Of a stretch of DNA of 36,298 bases, positions 23,510 through 30,886 are shown piece by piece. The notes under the pieces were generated by a model, which saw nothing but the letters and a program-made list of their open reading frames with translations, was not told where the DNA came from and did not search any database. Source of the DNA: Cyclobacteriaceae bacterium (GTDB lineage: Bacteria; Bacteroidota; Bacteroidia; Cytophagales; Cyclobacteriaceae); NCBI GenBank assembly GCA_958296015.1, contig CATQIH010000024.1, positions 1 to 36,298 on the forward strand, in the 5' to 3' direction. The translations under genes and the position numbers were made by a program. How positions within the stretch are numbered: position 1 is the stretch's first letter; each line of letters starts with the position of its first letter.

Positions 23510-24763
23510 TCAGGCAACTTTCATCAGGGCAGTATTAACTCTAAGCGATAAGAACGTAATATCATCATGATAAGACGGATATCCGTTAAAATCGTTGAGT
23601 TCCTGGAACAGATCCTGGTGAATATCGCTTAGTTTTTTGCCAGTATTTTCTACCAGGTACTGTTGCAAACGCTCCAGCCCAAACTCTTCTTCCTGCTCGT
23701 TGAAAGTTTCCGTCAGGCCATCGGTGTAGGCAAACAGATAGAAGTCGTCTAAGTCCGTGAGCTGCCCTTCGTTGAGGAAAGGCAGCGGATGAAAGCTGCC
23801 CAGAATTACCGTGCCCTGGTCCAGCAAATGCACTTGTTTGCAGGAATTTATCAGCACGGGAGGCATATGCCCGGCATTGATGTAGCGCAGCGTGTGCGTT
23901 TCCTGATCGTAGATGGCTACAAAAAACGTGATGAAATTCTCACCATTGGCACTTTGCACTACCTGGTAGTTAAGTTCTGATACAATCTCCCGCAGGTTCA
24001 TAGTTTGCCGGGCAATGGTTCTCAGGGCAGCCTGAAAGTTAGACATCAGCAGGGCTGCGGGCACTCCTTTGCCGGAGACGTCGGCAATGCAGATTAGAAA
24101 ATGGTGCGACGTGAGTTCAATAAAGTCATAATAATCGCCACCCACCAAATGGTGCGGGATGTAGCTGGCCTCCACTTGTAGCCCTGCCTGCTGTGGCAGG
24201 TTTTTGGGAAACAGGAACTGCTGTACCTGCCGGGCAATCTCCATCTCTTTGCGGATGGCTTCCTGGGCCAGTTCTTTGCGTGCCAGCTTCTTGTTCTCAA
24301 TGGCCACGATAATGATATTGCTCAGTGCCTGGATAAACGTGGTGCTGATCTCCGTAGACTGACCGTCTATATCGCGCTGCAAGCCGCCTACAAACACCAG
24401 GGCCAGCATACGGTCTTTGTGTGTGATAGGCACCACGGTATCAAATTCTTCAAAAAGCCCACTGGCAGCGATGTTCTTCACCTGTAGTACATCCTGTACT
24501 GATAAGAAACTTTTGTTGAGCACATGGTCGGTAAAATCTGTTTCGGTGCCAAAGTTGGCTTTGCATTCCCACAGATTGCTCTGCTCGTTGAGCACATACA
24601 GCCCCAGCTTCTTGATGTTGAGGTTAGCGCGCAGCGTGAAGTTATATATTTTGTACAGCGATTCCTCCGCCAGGTTGTTGTTGATCGCCTGGGTAACTTC
24701 AAGCAGAGAGTTTAGCTCCAGCTCCTTCAATGCGTACTGGTTTTTGATGTCCTGAACTTCCAT
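23510..24763 (-). CDS. GAF-SpoIIE (PP2C-type) serine/threonine phosphatase
   Basis: A 417-residue signalling protein. Residues 1-30 form a coiled segment, then a GAF-like sensor domain (about 10-175, NIKKLGLYVLN to IVAIENKKLA). A second coil follows (QEAIRKEMEIARQVQQFLFPKNLP, the usual SpoIIE/RsbU linker). The PP2C domain covers about 205-415 with LVGGDYYDFIEL and CIADVSGKGVPAALLMS (metal Asp and Gly), FAYTDGLTE and HDDITFLSLRV. Such phosphatases usually dephosphorylate anti-anti-sigma (STAS) proteins in partner-switching networks. No STAS protein or anti-sigma kinase is nearby. The ATG at 24763 gives the conserved N-terminus. The stop lies 3 bp before the deacetylase start. Confidence 0.93.
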   Translation of the reverse strand: MEVQDIKNQYALKELELNSLLEVTQAINNNLAEESLYKIYNFTLRANLNIKKLGLYVLNEQSNLWECKANFGTETDFTDHVLNKSFLSVQDVLQVKNIAASGLFEEFDTVVPITHKDRMLALVFVGGLQRDIDGQSTEISTTFIQALSNIIIVAIENKKLARKELAQEAIRKEMEIARQVQQFLFPKNLPQQAGLQVEASYIPHHLVGGDYYDFIELTSHHFLICIADVSGKGVPAALLMSNFQAALRTIARQTMNLREIVSELNYQVVQSANGENFITFFVAIYDQETHTLRYINAGHMPPVLINSCKQVHLLDQGTVILGSFHPLPFLNEGQLTDLDDFYLFAYTDGLTETFNEQEEEFGLERLQQYLVENTGKKLSDIHQDLFQELNDFNGYPSYHDDITFLSLRVNTALMKVA

Positions 24764-24926
24764 AGAATTTCCTGTTCCAAAAATATAGTAAAAATTACCG
24801 CTATTCAAAAGGGTAACTCTATTTCGATACAAAAATAACAGATAAAAGCAGAAAGTAAACTAAGAATGATGTTGATGATGAGGAAATGGAGATTAGAAAA
24901 TGAAGGAAGATTAGGAAATTATATTT

Positions 24927-25151
24927 TCTATCAATCTCCCTTCATCCGTACCCGTGGCCTGTGTCTCCACAGGACGCTTGGAAGGGGTTTGTGTCTCTAT
25001 ATATAAATACCATGCCTCTGTGGGTCTTGTGATCCGCAGATGAGTTTGAGAATTACTGTCTGCACAATCAAAGTTTGTGGTGGGTCACAAGACCCACCGC
25101 GGCGGTTATCAAGACCCACCACGGCAGTTATCTCTATCAATCTCCCTTCAT
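24927..25151. repeat. Hairpin-rich segment between 19-bp direct repeats
   Basis: TCTATCAATCTCCCTTCAT occurs exactly twice, at 24927-24945 and 25133-25151. The 187 bp between them hold hairpin words: CCTGTGTCTCCACAGG (24958-24973), and GTGGGTCACAAGACCCAC with a nearby second AAGACCCACCACGG. This lies in the 558-bp gap 24764-25321, where I see no gene. It could be an insertion with a target duplication, or two copies of one repeat unit. Confidence 0.6.
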
Positions 25152-25321
25152 TTCTCTACTCATATATGTTCATTAAAGAACAGTGTTGTGCTATAACCGG
25201 ACAATACCTGTAAATCCCTAAAAACGCAAAGTGTTGATATTCATGCAGTTGCATTTTCGGCATGTCCTTCGCAATGTCTTGAGTATAATTTTATCACCCA
25301 AAACAATTAAATATCTGAGTT

Positions 25322-25735
25322 ATGAAAAATCTAATGAATGCTATCGTTGCCAAAATATTTGTCGTCGCGCTGGTCATGTCTGTAAGCGTCAGCAGCTTTG
25401 CCGCCACACATATTGACCGCACCACTGAGAAAGCCCGCATCGCCGTAGAAAATGCCAGTCCTGATGATTGGTACACCCTTGCCAAAGCCGCCAAACAATG
25501 CCTTGACAAAGGGGTAAATATGAAAGAAGCAGCGCATTGGCTTGATCAGTCGCTGGCGATACAGGAAACTGAATATAACCTGACCGTTAAGGGCGACTAT
25601 TACATGCAGAACCGCCTGCCGGAGAAAGCTTTGGAGTGCTATAGCAAAAGCATCCGTGTGGCAAAGCTGACAAACCCTGACTACCTTAACCAGGAGACCC
25701 AGGACAAAATCTTGTTGATCATCGCAAAGCGTTAG
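25322..25735 (+). CDS. Exported TPR-like small protein of unknown function
   Basis: A 137-residue protein with a signal peptide (IFVVALVMSVSVSSFAATH, cleavage likely after AFA-type FAA). The mature part has helical pairs that look like TPR repeats: DDWYTLAKAAKQCLDKGVNM (about residues 40-60), EAAHWLDQSLAIQETEYNLT (about 60-80), and GDYYMQNRLPEKALECYSKS (about 82-102). The last one has the G-Y-A-F TPR spacing. TPR folds usually bind peptides or partner proteins, so this may be a periplasmic adaptor. A clean terminator follows 30 bp after the stop, so it appears monocistronic. Its partner is unknown. Confidence 0.8.
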   Translation: MKNLMNAIVAKIFVVALVMSVSVSSFAATHIDRTTEKARIAVENASPDDWYTLAKAAKQCLDKGVNMKEAAHWLDQSLAIQETEYNLTVKGDYYMQNRLPEKALECYSKSIRVAKLTNPDYLNQETQDKILLIIAKR

Positions 25736-25764
25736 GTTGATCAATTGCTTAGCAAGCAGAAGGG

Positions 25765-25788
25765 AGGCTCCGTAAGGAGCCTTTTTTT
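25765..25788 (+). terminator. Rho-independent terminator
   Basis: AGGCTCC-GTAA-GGAGCCT followed by a T-run (TTTTTT), 30 bp after the stop of the TPR-like gene. The stem is 7 bp and perfect. Confidence 0.9.
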
Positions 25789-25790
25789 AT

Positions 25791-26045
25791 GCTGGAGATA
25801 ACTTTGAAGAAGACGATGATAATATTGTCGTCAACGGTCCCGGTGAGTTCAGCAGTCTGAAAAGCTTACCAAATGCCACAAAAGATTGGAATGATGAGGC
25901 TGATGCCCTGAAAGTAGGATCAGGATCAACGGTGACTGTCTGGACGGAAGAAAATTATCAGGGAGATTCTACTGTCTTTAATGCAGGAGCAGAAAAGCCT
26001 GATCTGGATACCGATATGAAGTCTATGAAGATTAAATGTGATTAA
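25791..26045 (+). pseudogene. Beta/gamma-crystallin-like domain fragment lacking its start
   Basis: The plus frame ending at 26045 reads AGDNFEEDDDNIVVNGPGEF, then SSLKSLPNATKDWNDEADA, then TVTVWTEENYQGDS and MKSMKIKCD. The double pattern (an N/F-rich first strand, a G-x-x-S/T turn, a closing strand) is the beta/gamma-crystallin Greek-key pair, usually a Ca-binding structural or secreted domain. There is no start codon: an in-frame TAA at 25773 lies inside the preceding terminator, so the gene's 5' part has been replaced. A terminator follows 32 bp after the stop. This is the tail of a lost secreted protein or a broken tandem partner of the upstream gene. Confidence 0.65.
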
Positions 26046-26076
26046 GGCACTATCATCATAAGGTTTTCTAATAAGA

Positions 26077-26101
26077 AATGCGGACTGGTATAGTCCGCAT
26101 T
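26077..26101 (+). terminator. Hairpin terminator-like element after the crystallin fragment
   Basis: AATGCGGACT and AGTCCGCATT pair over a 5-nt loop. Only a weak T-run follows (TTACCTTTT). It may terminate both converging genes. Confidence 0.6.
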
Positions 26102-26162
26102 ACCTTTTAAAGGGCCATCGCATACGTTTCGCTCTCCACTAAACTCTTATTAAATCTAATGC

Positions 26163-26810
26163 TTATTTCTTCCCCTTCACGATTTTACCCAAAGCCTCTA
26201 GGTATTGCGGGTTGTCTTTCAGGGCAAGTTTGGCCACATACATAAACTCCTGCATCCACTCATCCAGCTCACGCGATACCTTGTTGCGCTGCCGCGTAGC
26301 TTCCTGCGCATGAGATTTGCTCATAGACTGCGCCACCCGGTAATCCTGTATGGCCTCGAGCATGGCTTTCACCTGCTCCACCTCTTCCTGCGTGATGTTG
26401 TAGCTGGCCAGTATGTGGGCCACACGATCATAGTTGAAGTAAAAAGAGCCTACCTGGTCGAGCCAGTTAGGTAAAGCCTGGTGGCGTTCGCCTTCCAGTT
26501 TGAGCAAATCCCAAAAGTTGCTATGATCTTCCAAAGCTATCCTGGCCAGTTTCAGGTGCTTTGTATAGATTTTGTCTACCTGCTTGCGCTCGCTCTTAAT
26601 ATCTTTGGTCGCTTTCTTCTGCATACCAATATGATCGAAGTGCTTTGTGTCCCATATACGCACACTACCCAGTTTGTTTTTAGCCTCCTGCATTCTGGTT
26701 TCATCATAGCCAAACCTTGCCATGTTGGCGGCAATTCCTTCATGTTGCAGCGTAGCCTCTACGGCCAGGTATACCCATTCTTTTTTCTGTTCTTTGTTTT
26801 TGTTATCCAT
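26163..26810 (-). CDS. Helical protein of unknown function, copy 2 of the duplicated module
   Basis: A 215-residue near-identical twin of the protein at 7701-8348. Three amino-acid differences are visible (T for I, D for E, H for D), the rest being silent or identical. Both copies read on the minus strand, exactly 18,462 bp apart, and the identity continues through the upstream array and into the leader. The product is charged, helical and without membrane or signal sequences. The left end of identity coincides with the stop codon (TAG in copy 1, TAA in copy 2), so the duplication boundary is at the gene's 3' end. The role is unknown. Confidence 0.85.
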   Translation of the reverse strand: MDNKNKEQKKEWVYLAVEATLQHEGIAANMARFGYDETRMQEAKNKLGSVRIWDTKHFDHIGMQKKATKDIKSERKQVDKIYTKHLKLARIALEDHSNFWDLLKLEGERHQALPNWLDQVGSFYFNYDRVAHILASYNITQEEVEQVKAMLEAIQDYRVAQSMSKSHAQEATRQRNKVSRELDEWMQEFMYVAKLALKDNPQYLEALGKIVKGKK

Positions 26811-27018
26811 TATTCTATGGTTTATGTGAAAAATATGAACAGCAGCAAAGTTACAATGAACACATTTTTATTTTTGGTGATAAATAGTTGAAAGGTAACC
26901 ATGTAATATTGCCTGTTTTTTTAAAACACAGTGCCATATTGCGTAACTAAGGGGAATAATGCATCGGAAAAGTGAAACCACAGGTAGATTTCAGGTGATG
27001 ACAATAGTATAAAAAACA

Positions 27019-27396
27019 ACAGAAGGACGTCCTTCTATTACATCAGCAGTCAGAAAAATGACAGAAGGACGTCCTTCTATTACATCGACAGTCAAAAATA
27101 TTACGGAAGGGCGTCCTTCTATTACATCAGCGACCGAAAAAACAACAAAAGGAGTTCCTGCTATTACATGAAGCGTGAAAAAAATAGCAAAAGGATGTCC
27201 TTTTGCTCTTCAGACCGCCAAAAAAACAACAAAAGGAGTTCCTTTTATCATGCTGACGAGTAATTAAGCCATAAAAGTGCTCCCATACATCAGGCAGCTG
27301 CGCATTTCAACAACAAAAGGATGTTCTTATGCCAGGCAAACAGGCATCTCATCAACAAAACGGCACTCTTTTGCCAGGCAATTGCTTAAATAACAT
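27019..27396 (+). repeat. Nine-unit array with exact 42-bp period (copy 2)
   Basis: Cores start at 27021, 27063, 27105, 27147, 27189, 27231, 27273, 27315 and 27357, in step with copy 1. Base differences from copy 1 are mainly outside the stems or change the 14-residue reading (for example, unit 5 His becomes Cys). In unit 5 GGACATCC became GGATGTCC, its own reverse complement, so the stem is kept. The same two stops interrupt the reading frame, plus a TAA upstream of unit 1. This lies in the 1013-bp gap 26811-27823, which has no other supported gene. Confidence 0.85.
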
Positions 27397-27476
27397 ATAA
27401 AACCAGTGGGCAACAGTAGAGGATAAGGGCGACGAGCTAGCGCATATCATTTGCGATGATGTGTTTTGGTTATGCT

Positions 27477-27753
27477 TACACAGACAGCACTACTAATTCT
27501 TTGCAACAAAGCAGCAAGTGTTCAAAGATTAGGGAGCGTAGAAAAATAAACGCACCCGTGGCTTGTGTCTCACAAGCCGCTAAATGTCTGTGAGGACCGC
27601 GTCCCGGCGGGGAACCGCACGGAGGCACAGACCTTGGGTAGATTATTAATTCAATGCTCCCTTGTAGGAAAAAGCTTATTTTTGTTTATGTTTATGACTA
27701 CAATTTCGTGGTCAGTATAGAGAATACAGACGCAATTGCGTCTATACAGATGT
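27477..27753 (+). repeat. Cassette leader repeat, copy C, interrupted by an insertion
   Basis: The same leader as at 9015 and 9971, with TTCTTTGCAACAAAGCAGCA, the TATTTTTG box (27677-27684), the GACGCAATTGCGTC hairpin and ACAGATGTTGTGTGC. It is split by a 132-bp element at 27531-27662. The downstream gene is the oxidoreductase at 27824. No matching right-hand inverted repeat (expected GCACACAAC) was found after that gene. Confidence 0.75.
27531..27662. mobile_element. 132-bp hairpin element with short inverted ends (AGGGAGC/GCTCCCT)
   Basis: Compared with leader copy A, which runs on without a break after the shared AAAGATTA, copy C has an extra segment bounded by AGGGAGC and GCTCCCT. Inside are GGCTTGTGTCTCACAAGCC (27560-27578) and a larger GTCTGTG/CACAGAC stem. 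No clear target duplication is present. The internal hairpin belongs to the same family as those at 11043-11100 and 24958. Confidence 0.65.
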
Positions 27754-27823
27754 TGTGTGCAAGTAGAAAAGAGAAGGAAAGAATTGGAACAATTCATTAT
27801 CATTCTGAATAAATAAGAAAAGT

Positions 27824-28780
27824 ATGAAAGCAATGGTGATCAGAGATTTCGGCGGTCCAGAAGTTTTCGAGCAAAAAGAAGTGCCTAAACCAGTCCCTGA
27901 ACTAAAACAACTTTTGGTCAAGGTACTTGCAACGTCCGTTAATCCCATCGATTACCAGACTCGTCGCGGCGACTACAAGGCTTTTGTTCAGTTGCCGACG
28001 ATCATCGGCTCTGACGTTTCAGGAGTCGTCGAAGCTATCGGCGAAGCCGTGACGGACTTTAAGGTTGGAGATGAAGTCTATTATACACCGCAGACTTTTA
28101 GCGGCGACGGAAGCTACGCCGAGTATCACGTCGCAGACGAATCAATTGTGGCGCGCAAACCATCAAACATATCGCACCTTGAGGCGGCGAGCCTGACAGT
28201 GACTGGCGGTACGGCTTGGGAGTCGTTGTTTGTGCGCGGCAAACTTCAGGTCGGCGAGTCCATACTGATTCACGCCGGAGCGGGCGGTGTCGGCTCGATT
28301 GCCATCCAGCTTGCGAAAGCCGTCGGAGCTTACGTCTTCACCACTTGCAGCAAGCAGAATGCGGATTTCGTCAAGAGCTTGGGGGCGGACTGTGTTATTG
28401 ATTACAAGTCGGAGGATTATGTAGAAGTAATCAATCGGGAAACGAGCGATAAAGGTGTTGATTTCGTCCTCGATACCGTCGGCGGCGACACAATCGAGAG
28501 AAGCCCTCTGGTGTTGAGCGAATTCGGTCGCCTAGCAACAATCGTTGACATCTCACAGCCGCAATCGCTGTTCGCGCATTGGGATAAGAATACAACAGTT
28601 CATTTCATCTTTAATCGTCAGACCAGAGCGAAATTGGACGCCGTTCGTCGGTTAATCGAAAGGGGACAAGTCAAGCCGTTGATTGACTCGGTGATGCCGC
28701 TTAGCGAAGTATCTATAGCGCACGAACGGGTTGAACGCGGCGGTGTTCGGGGCAAAGTTGTACTCAGCTCCAACGCATAA
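27824..28780 (+). CDS. Zinc-independent MDR-family NADP-dependent oxidoreductase (quinone reductase-like)
   Basis: A 318-residue medium-chain dehydrogenase/reductase. The N-terminal catalytic domain (about 1-125) has VNPIDYQTRRGDY and the IIGSDVSGVVEAIG loop, without the cysteine ligands of zinc alcohol dehydrogenases, so it is a quinone-oxidoreductase-like enzyme. The Rossmann domain has HAGAGGVGSIAIQLAKAVGA (about 150-169), the NADPH-binding glycine motif. It should reduce quinones, enones or similar electrophiles with NADPH. Its codon choice is more GC-rich (many GGC, GCG, GTC) than the AT-rich sequence around it, a sign of transfer. It directly follows cassette leader copy C and ends before a terminator at 28830. 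Confidence 0.92.
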   Translation: MKAMVIRDFGGPEVFEQKEVPKPVPELKQLLVKVLATSVNPIDYQTRRGDYKAFVQLPTIIGSDVSGVVEAIGEAVTDFKVGDEVYYTPQTFSGDGSYAEYHVADESIVARKPSNISHLEAASLTVTGGTAWESLFVRGKLQVGESILIHAGAGGVGSIAIQLAKAVGAYVFTTCSKQNADFVKSLGADCVIDYKSEDYVEVINRETSDKGVDFVLDTVGGDTIERSPLVLSEFGRLATIVDISQPQSLFAHWDKNTTVHFIFNRQTRAKLDAVRRLIERGQVKPLIDSVMPLSEVSIAHERVERGGVRGKVVLSSNA

Positions 28781-28829
28781 TCTTGAGGGCTGCGTGATGC
28801 TCTGCGTCAGGCTCGTCCTGATCTTACAG

Positions 28830-28850
28830 GGCATTTATAATGCCTTTTTT
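28830..28850 (+). terminator. Rho-independent terminator after the oxidoreductase gene
   Basis: GGCATT-TAT-AATGCC followed by TTTTTT, 50 bp after the oxidoreductase stop. Similar CAGGGCAT words occur near 7641, so it may overlap an interspersed repeat. Confidence 0.7.
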
Positions 28851-28862
28851 GTTTAGTGGTAT

Positions 28863-29084
28863 TCCATAAGCGACCATAATATACCGGAAGATGTCATCAG
28901 GAGGAGATATAAAAAGAGGATTCGTAACTTGATTAACATATTTATCCCTATAGTGGACAACTGGATGATTATAGATAATTCGGAGTCCCCATTTCAGACA
29001 GTAGCGGAGGGATCAAGGGGAGAAGATAAAATGATTTACAATGAAAATACCTGGAACAAATTGATTGAAATTTCATATGAATAA
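28863..29084 (+). pseudogene. Zeta-toxin-family kinase, C-terminal remnant
   Basis: The plus frame reads HNIPEDVIRRRYKKRIRNLI, then NIFIPIVDNWMIIDNSES and NENTWNKLIEIS, and stops at 29082-29084. This matches the C-terminal third of Bacteroidota zeta-toxin-like P-loop kinases (HNIPEDVI.RRY, WMIIDNS). The Walker A region is missing: an in-frame TAG at 28854 precedes it, so the 5' two thirds have been lost, probably where the oxidoreductase and terminator now lie. It overlaps the next small gene by 8 bp. Confidence 0.75.
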
Positions 29085-29229
29085 CATTCAGCTAAGAGAT
29101 AAGATAATTTCAGGACTTGAACTAAATTTCAAAAAACTGGTAAGTGCAAAAAGCAAAGAGGATAAGGAGTTGATATTTTCTAAGAGTGGAAAAATAATCA
29201 GGGTTAAAGCCAGGAACCTGGAAAAATAA
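29077..29229 (+). CDS. Small protein, probable partner of the zeta-toxin remnant
   Basis: A 50-residue basic-helical protein beginning MNNIQLRDKIISGLELNFKK and ending VKARNLEK. It overlaps the zeta-toxin tail by 8 bp, the tight coupling usual in TA operons. Small proteins of this shape often accompany zeta-like toxins in Bacteroidota, so it could be the antitoxin, or an accessory. It has no recognised domain. If it is an antitoxin it has outlived its toxin here. Confidence 0.5.
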   Translation: MNNIQLRDKIISGLELNFKKLVSAKSKEDKELIFSKSGKIIRVKARNLEK

Positions 29230-29359
29230 CCCGGCCATGCTGAGCATTTCATACTAGGCATTGCAAATGCGCTCAAGCAGGTCGGCTTGTGAAGGTCGGC
29301 TTCGGCGGCATGGAGTGCCCCACAAAAGCCACAGAAACACCATCTATACTTTCTGCCGC

Positions 29360-30016
29360 TTACTGTGCCGTAAGCACAAGCTCTGCGCTGTTGTCTTTGC
29401 TGCAATTGCCTTTGCTGTCAGCTACCCTTAGCGCAACCACGTACCTGCCACTTTTGTCGGGTGTAAACTGCGCCTGCACCTTGTCTGCACCGCTGATCTT
29501 TGCCTGGCTGCCTATCGGGTTGCCGGTGATACCCCACTGGTAGGTGAGCGTATCATTGTCTACATCCGTAGAGGCACTGCCATCCAGCGTCACTACCTGC
29601 CCCACAGGCACGGTGCGATCATTGCCTGGATTGGCCACGGGAGCCTCATTGGTGCTGGTACCTACCATGATAGACACGTCATCAGTCACTGCCGGATGCA
29701 CCCCGTCGCTCACGCTGAGCCGCACTACGTATTGTCCTACCGCGTCGGGTGTCATGGAGGCTGTGGGCCGGTCGCTGCCGTTCACATTGGGCCGGGCACT
29801 ACCTACCGGCGCATCCACAAGCGTCCAGGTATATGACAGCGAATCTCCGTCAGGATCAGAAGAGCCGCTACCGTCCAGCGTCACTGTGCCGTAACAGATA
29901 GGAATATCAAGGCTGTTGCCTGCATTGGCTACGGGTGGGGCACCCGGCAGGTCTTCGTTGGAGTTGCAGCCTGCGACAACAAGACACAAAAGGATAAAAT
30001 AATGAGTGTAGCGCAT
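29360..30016 (-). CDS. PKD/Ig-like-domain lipoprotein
   Basis: A 218-residue surface-type lipoprotein. The signal ends in LCLVVAGC (Cys17). Two tandem PKD-like (REJ/Ig) domains follow at about residues 27-115 and 122-216. Each has the mark G.v.tLDGS.S.D.DgD.L.Y.W (TVTLDGSGSSDPDGDSLSYT and VVTLDGSASTDVDNDTLTYQ) and ends in a YVVxLxVxD strand. Such domains bind carbohydrates or mediate protein contacts on the cell surface. No catalytic domain is present, so it is probably structural or adhesive. It is separated from the GIN gene by 79 bp on the same strand. Confidence 0.88.
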   Translation of the reverse strand: MRYTHYFILLCLVVAGCNSNEDLPGAPPVANAGNSLDIPICYGTVTLDGSGSSDPDGDSLSYTWTLVDAPVGSARPNVNGSDRPTASMTPDAVGQYVVRLSVSDGVHPAVTDDVSIMVGTSTNEAPVANPGNDRTVPVGQVVTLDGSASTDVDNDTLTYQWGITGNPIGSQAKISGADKVQAQFTPDKSGRYVVALRVADSKGNCSKDNSAELVLTAQ

Positions 30017-30095
30017 GGGTATAAATTTAAAGTGACCTGATTATTCAACCCGTTTTTTGTGTCAATGGTTGCTGGCTTGTAAATATTATGATCTA

Positions 30096-30827
30096 CTATT
30101 TACCGCTAACACTGGATCTGCCGGAAGTATTCTTTTCCAGAACTTTAGGACGACCATAGTATTTGATCTTACTATTACCCGAAGCACTGGCTGATATTTC
30201 TTTTGTGACCCGAACCCTTGCCTCAGAATTTCCTTCGGCTATAATAGTGCATCGTTGCACCGACAAGTCCTTACCAGATAGTTCACTGGCACCTGTCACC
30301 TCAATAGCTGCTATATCTACTGCTCCTGAAAGGGTTGCTTCTGAGTCGCCTTGCACGTTTAGTAGTAATGTATGGGATGTGATATTAGATGTAAGCCTGC
30401 TACCACCGGAAAGGTGGCAACTCAGGCTATCTCTTTCTATGGAACCTTCTGCAATACTACCGCCGCTGGAAATAGTAATGTCTCTGAGATCGTGGGTTTC
30501 CGCAAAGATAGAGACTATAATTGGTTGAATGTCTACCAACGCAACATTGGGTGCTACATCTACGCGCATAGCATAACCATTGACTTCCGTCACTATATAT
30601 TCTATTAAATTGTCTTCAGCTTCAATCTCAATTTTTGCTCTGCCTTTTTTCAGAAGCACTACTATCCCTTTGTTCACTTCAAGGCTATTAAAATCCCTGC
30701 TTTCTCTTGTCTCTGTCGCTATGTTTTTACTTCCACGGATAGATTTCTTCTGAGCCTGAGCGGTTGCGGCAGTAAGACAAAAGCTAATGATCAGAACCGA
30801 AATAAAGTACGTTTTAACTTGTTTCAT
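30096..30827 (-). CDS. Head-GIN-domain (DUF2807) exported protein
   Basis: A 243-residue exported protein. The signal is VLIISFCLTAATAQA, cleaved before QKK. The rest is a right-handed parallel beta-helix of the head-GIN family, with the typical start SRDFNSLEVNKGIVVLLKKG, a repeated V..SG.S.l pattern (TISSGGSIAEGS, EVTGASELSGKD), and the ending ASGNSKIKYYGRP. The family is common in Bacteroidota, often beside outer-membrane proteins or LytTR regulators, but its function is unknown. The ATG at 30827 is chosen over one 21 codons upstream, which overlaps the receptor stop. It lies 59 bp after the receptor gene, so they probably share a transcript. Confidence 0.88.
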   Translation of the reverse strand: MKQVKTYFISVLIISFCLTAATAQAQKKSIRGSKNIATETRESRDFNSLEVNKGIVVLLKKGRAKIEIEAEDNLIEYIVTEVNGYAMRVDVAPNVALVDIQPIIVSIFAETHDLRDITISSGGSIAEGSIERDSLSCHLSGGSRLTSNITSHTLLLNVQGDSEATLSGAVDIAAIEVTGASELSGKDLSVQRCTIIAEGNSEARVRVTKEISASASGNSKIKYYGRPKVLEKNTSGRSSVSGK

Positions 30828-30886
30828 GCGTTTAACTGAATAGTGGGAATTTAGTAAATAGGTCTGCATTTGCATTCCTTTTTTGC

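Noticed and set aside
27824-28780. Complete cassette around the oxidoreductase
   Set aside because: The left boundary is present, but no GCACACAAC-type right boundary was found up to 29360.
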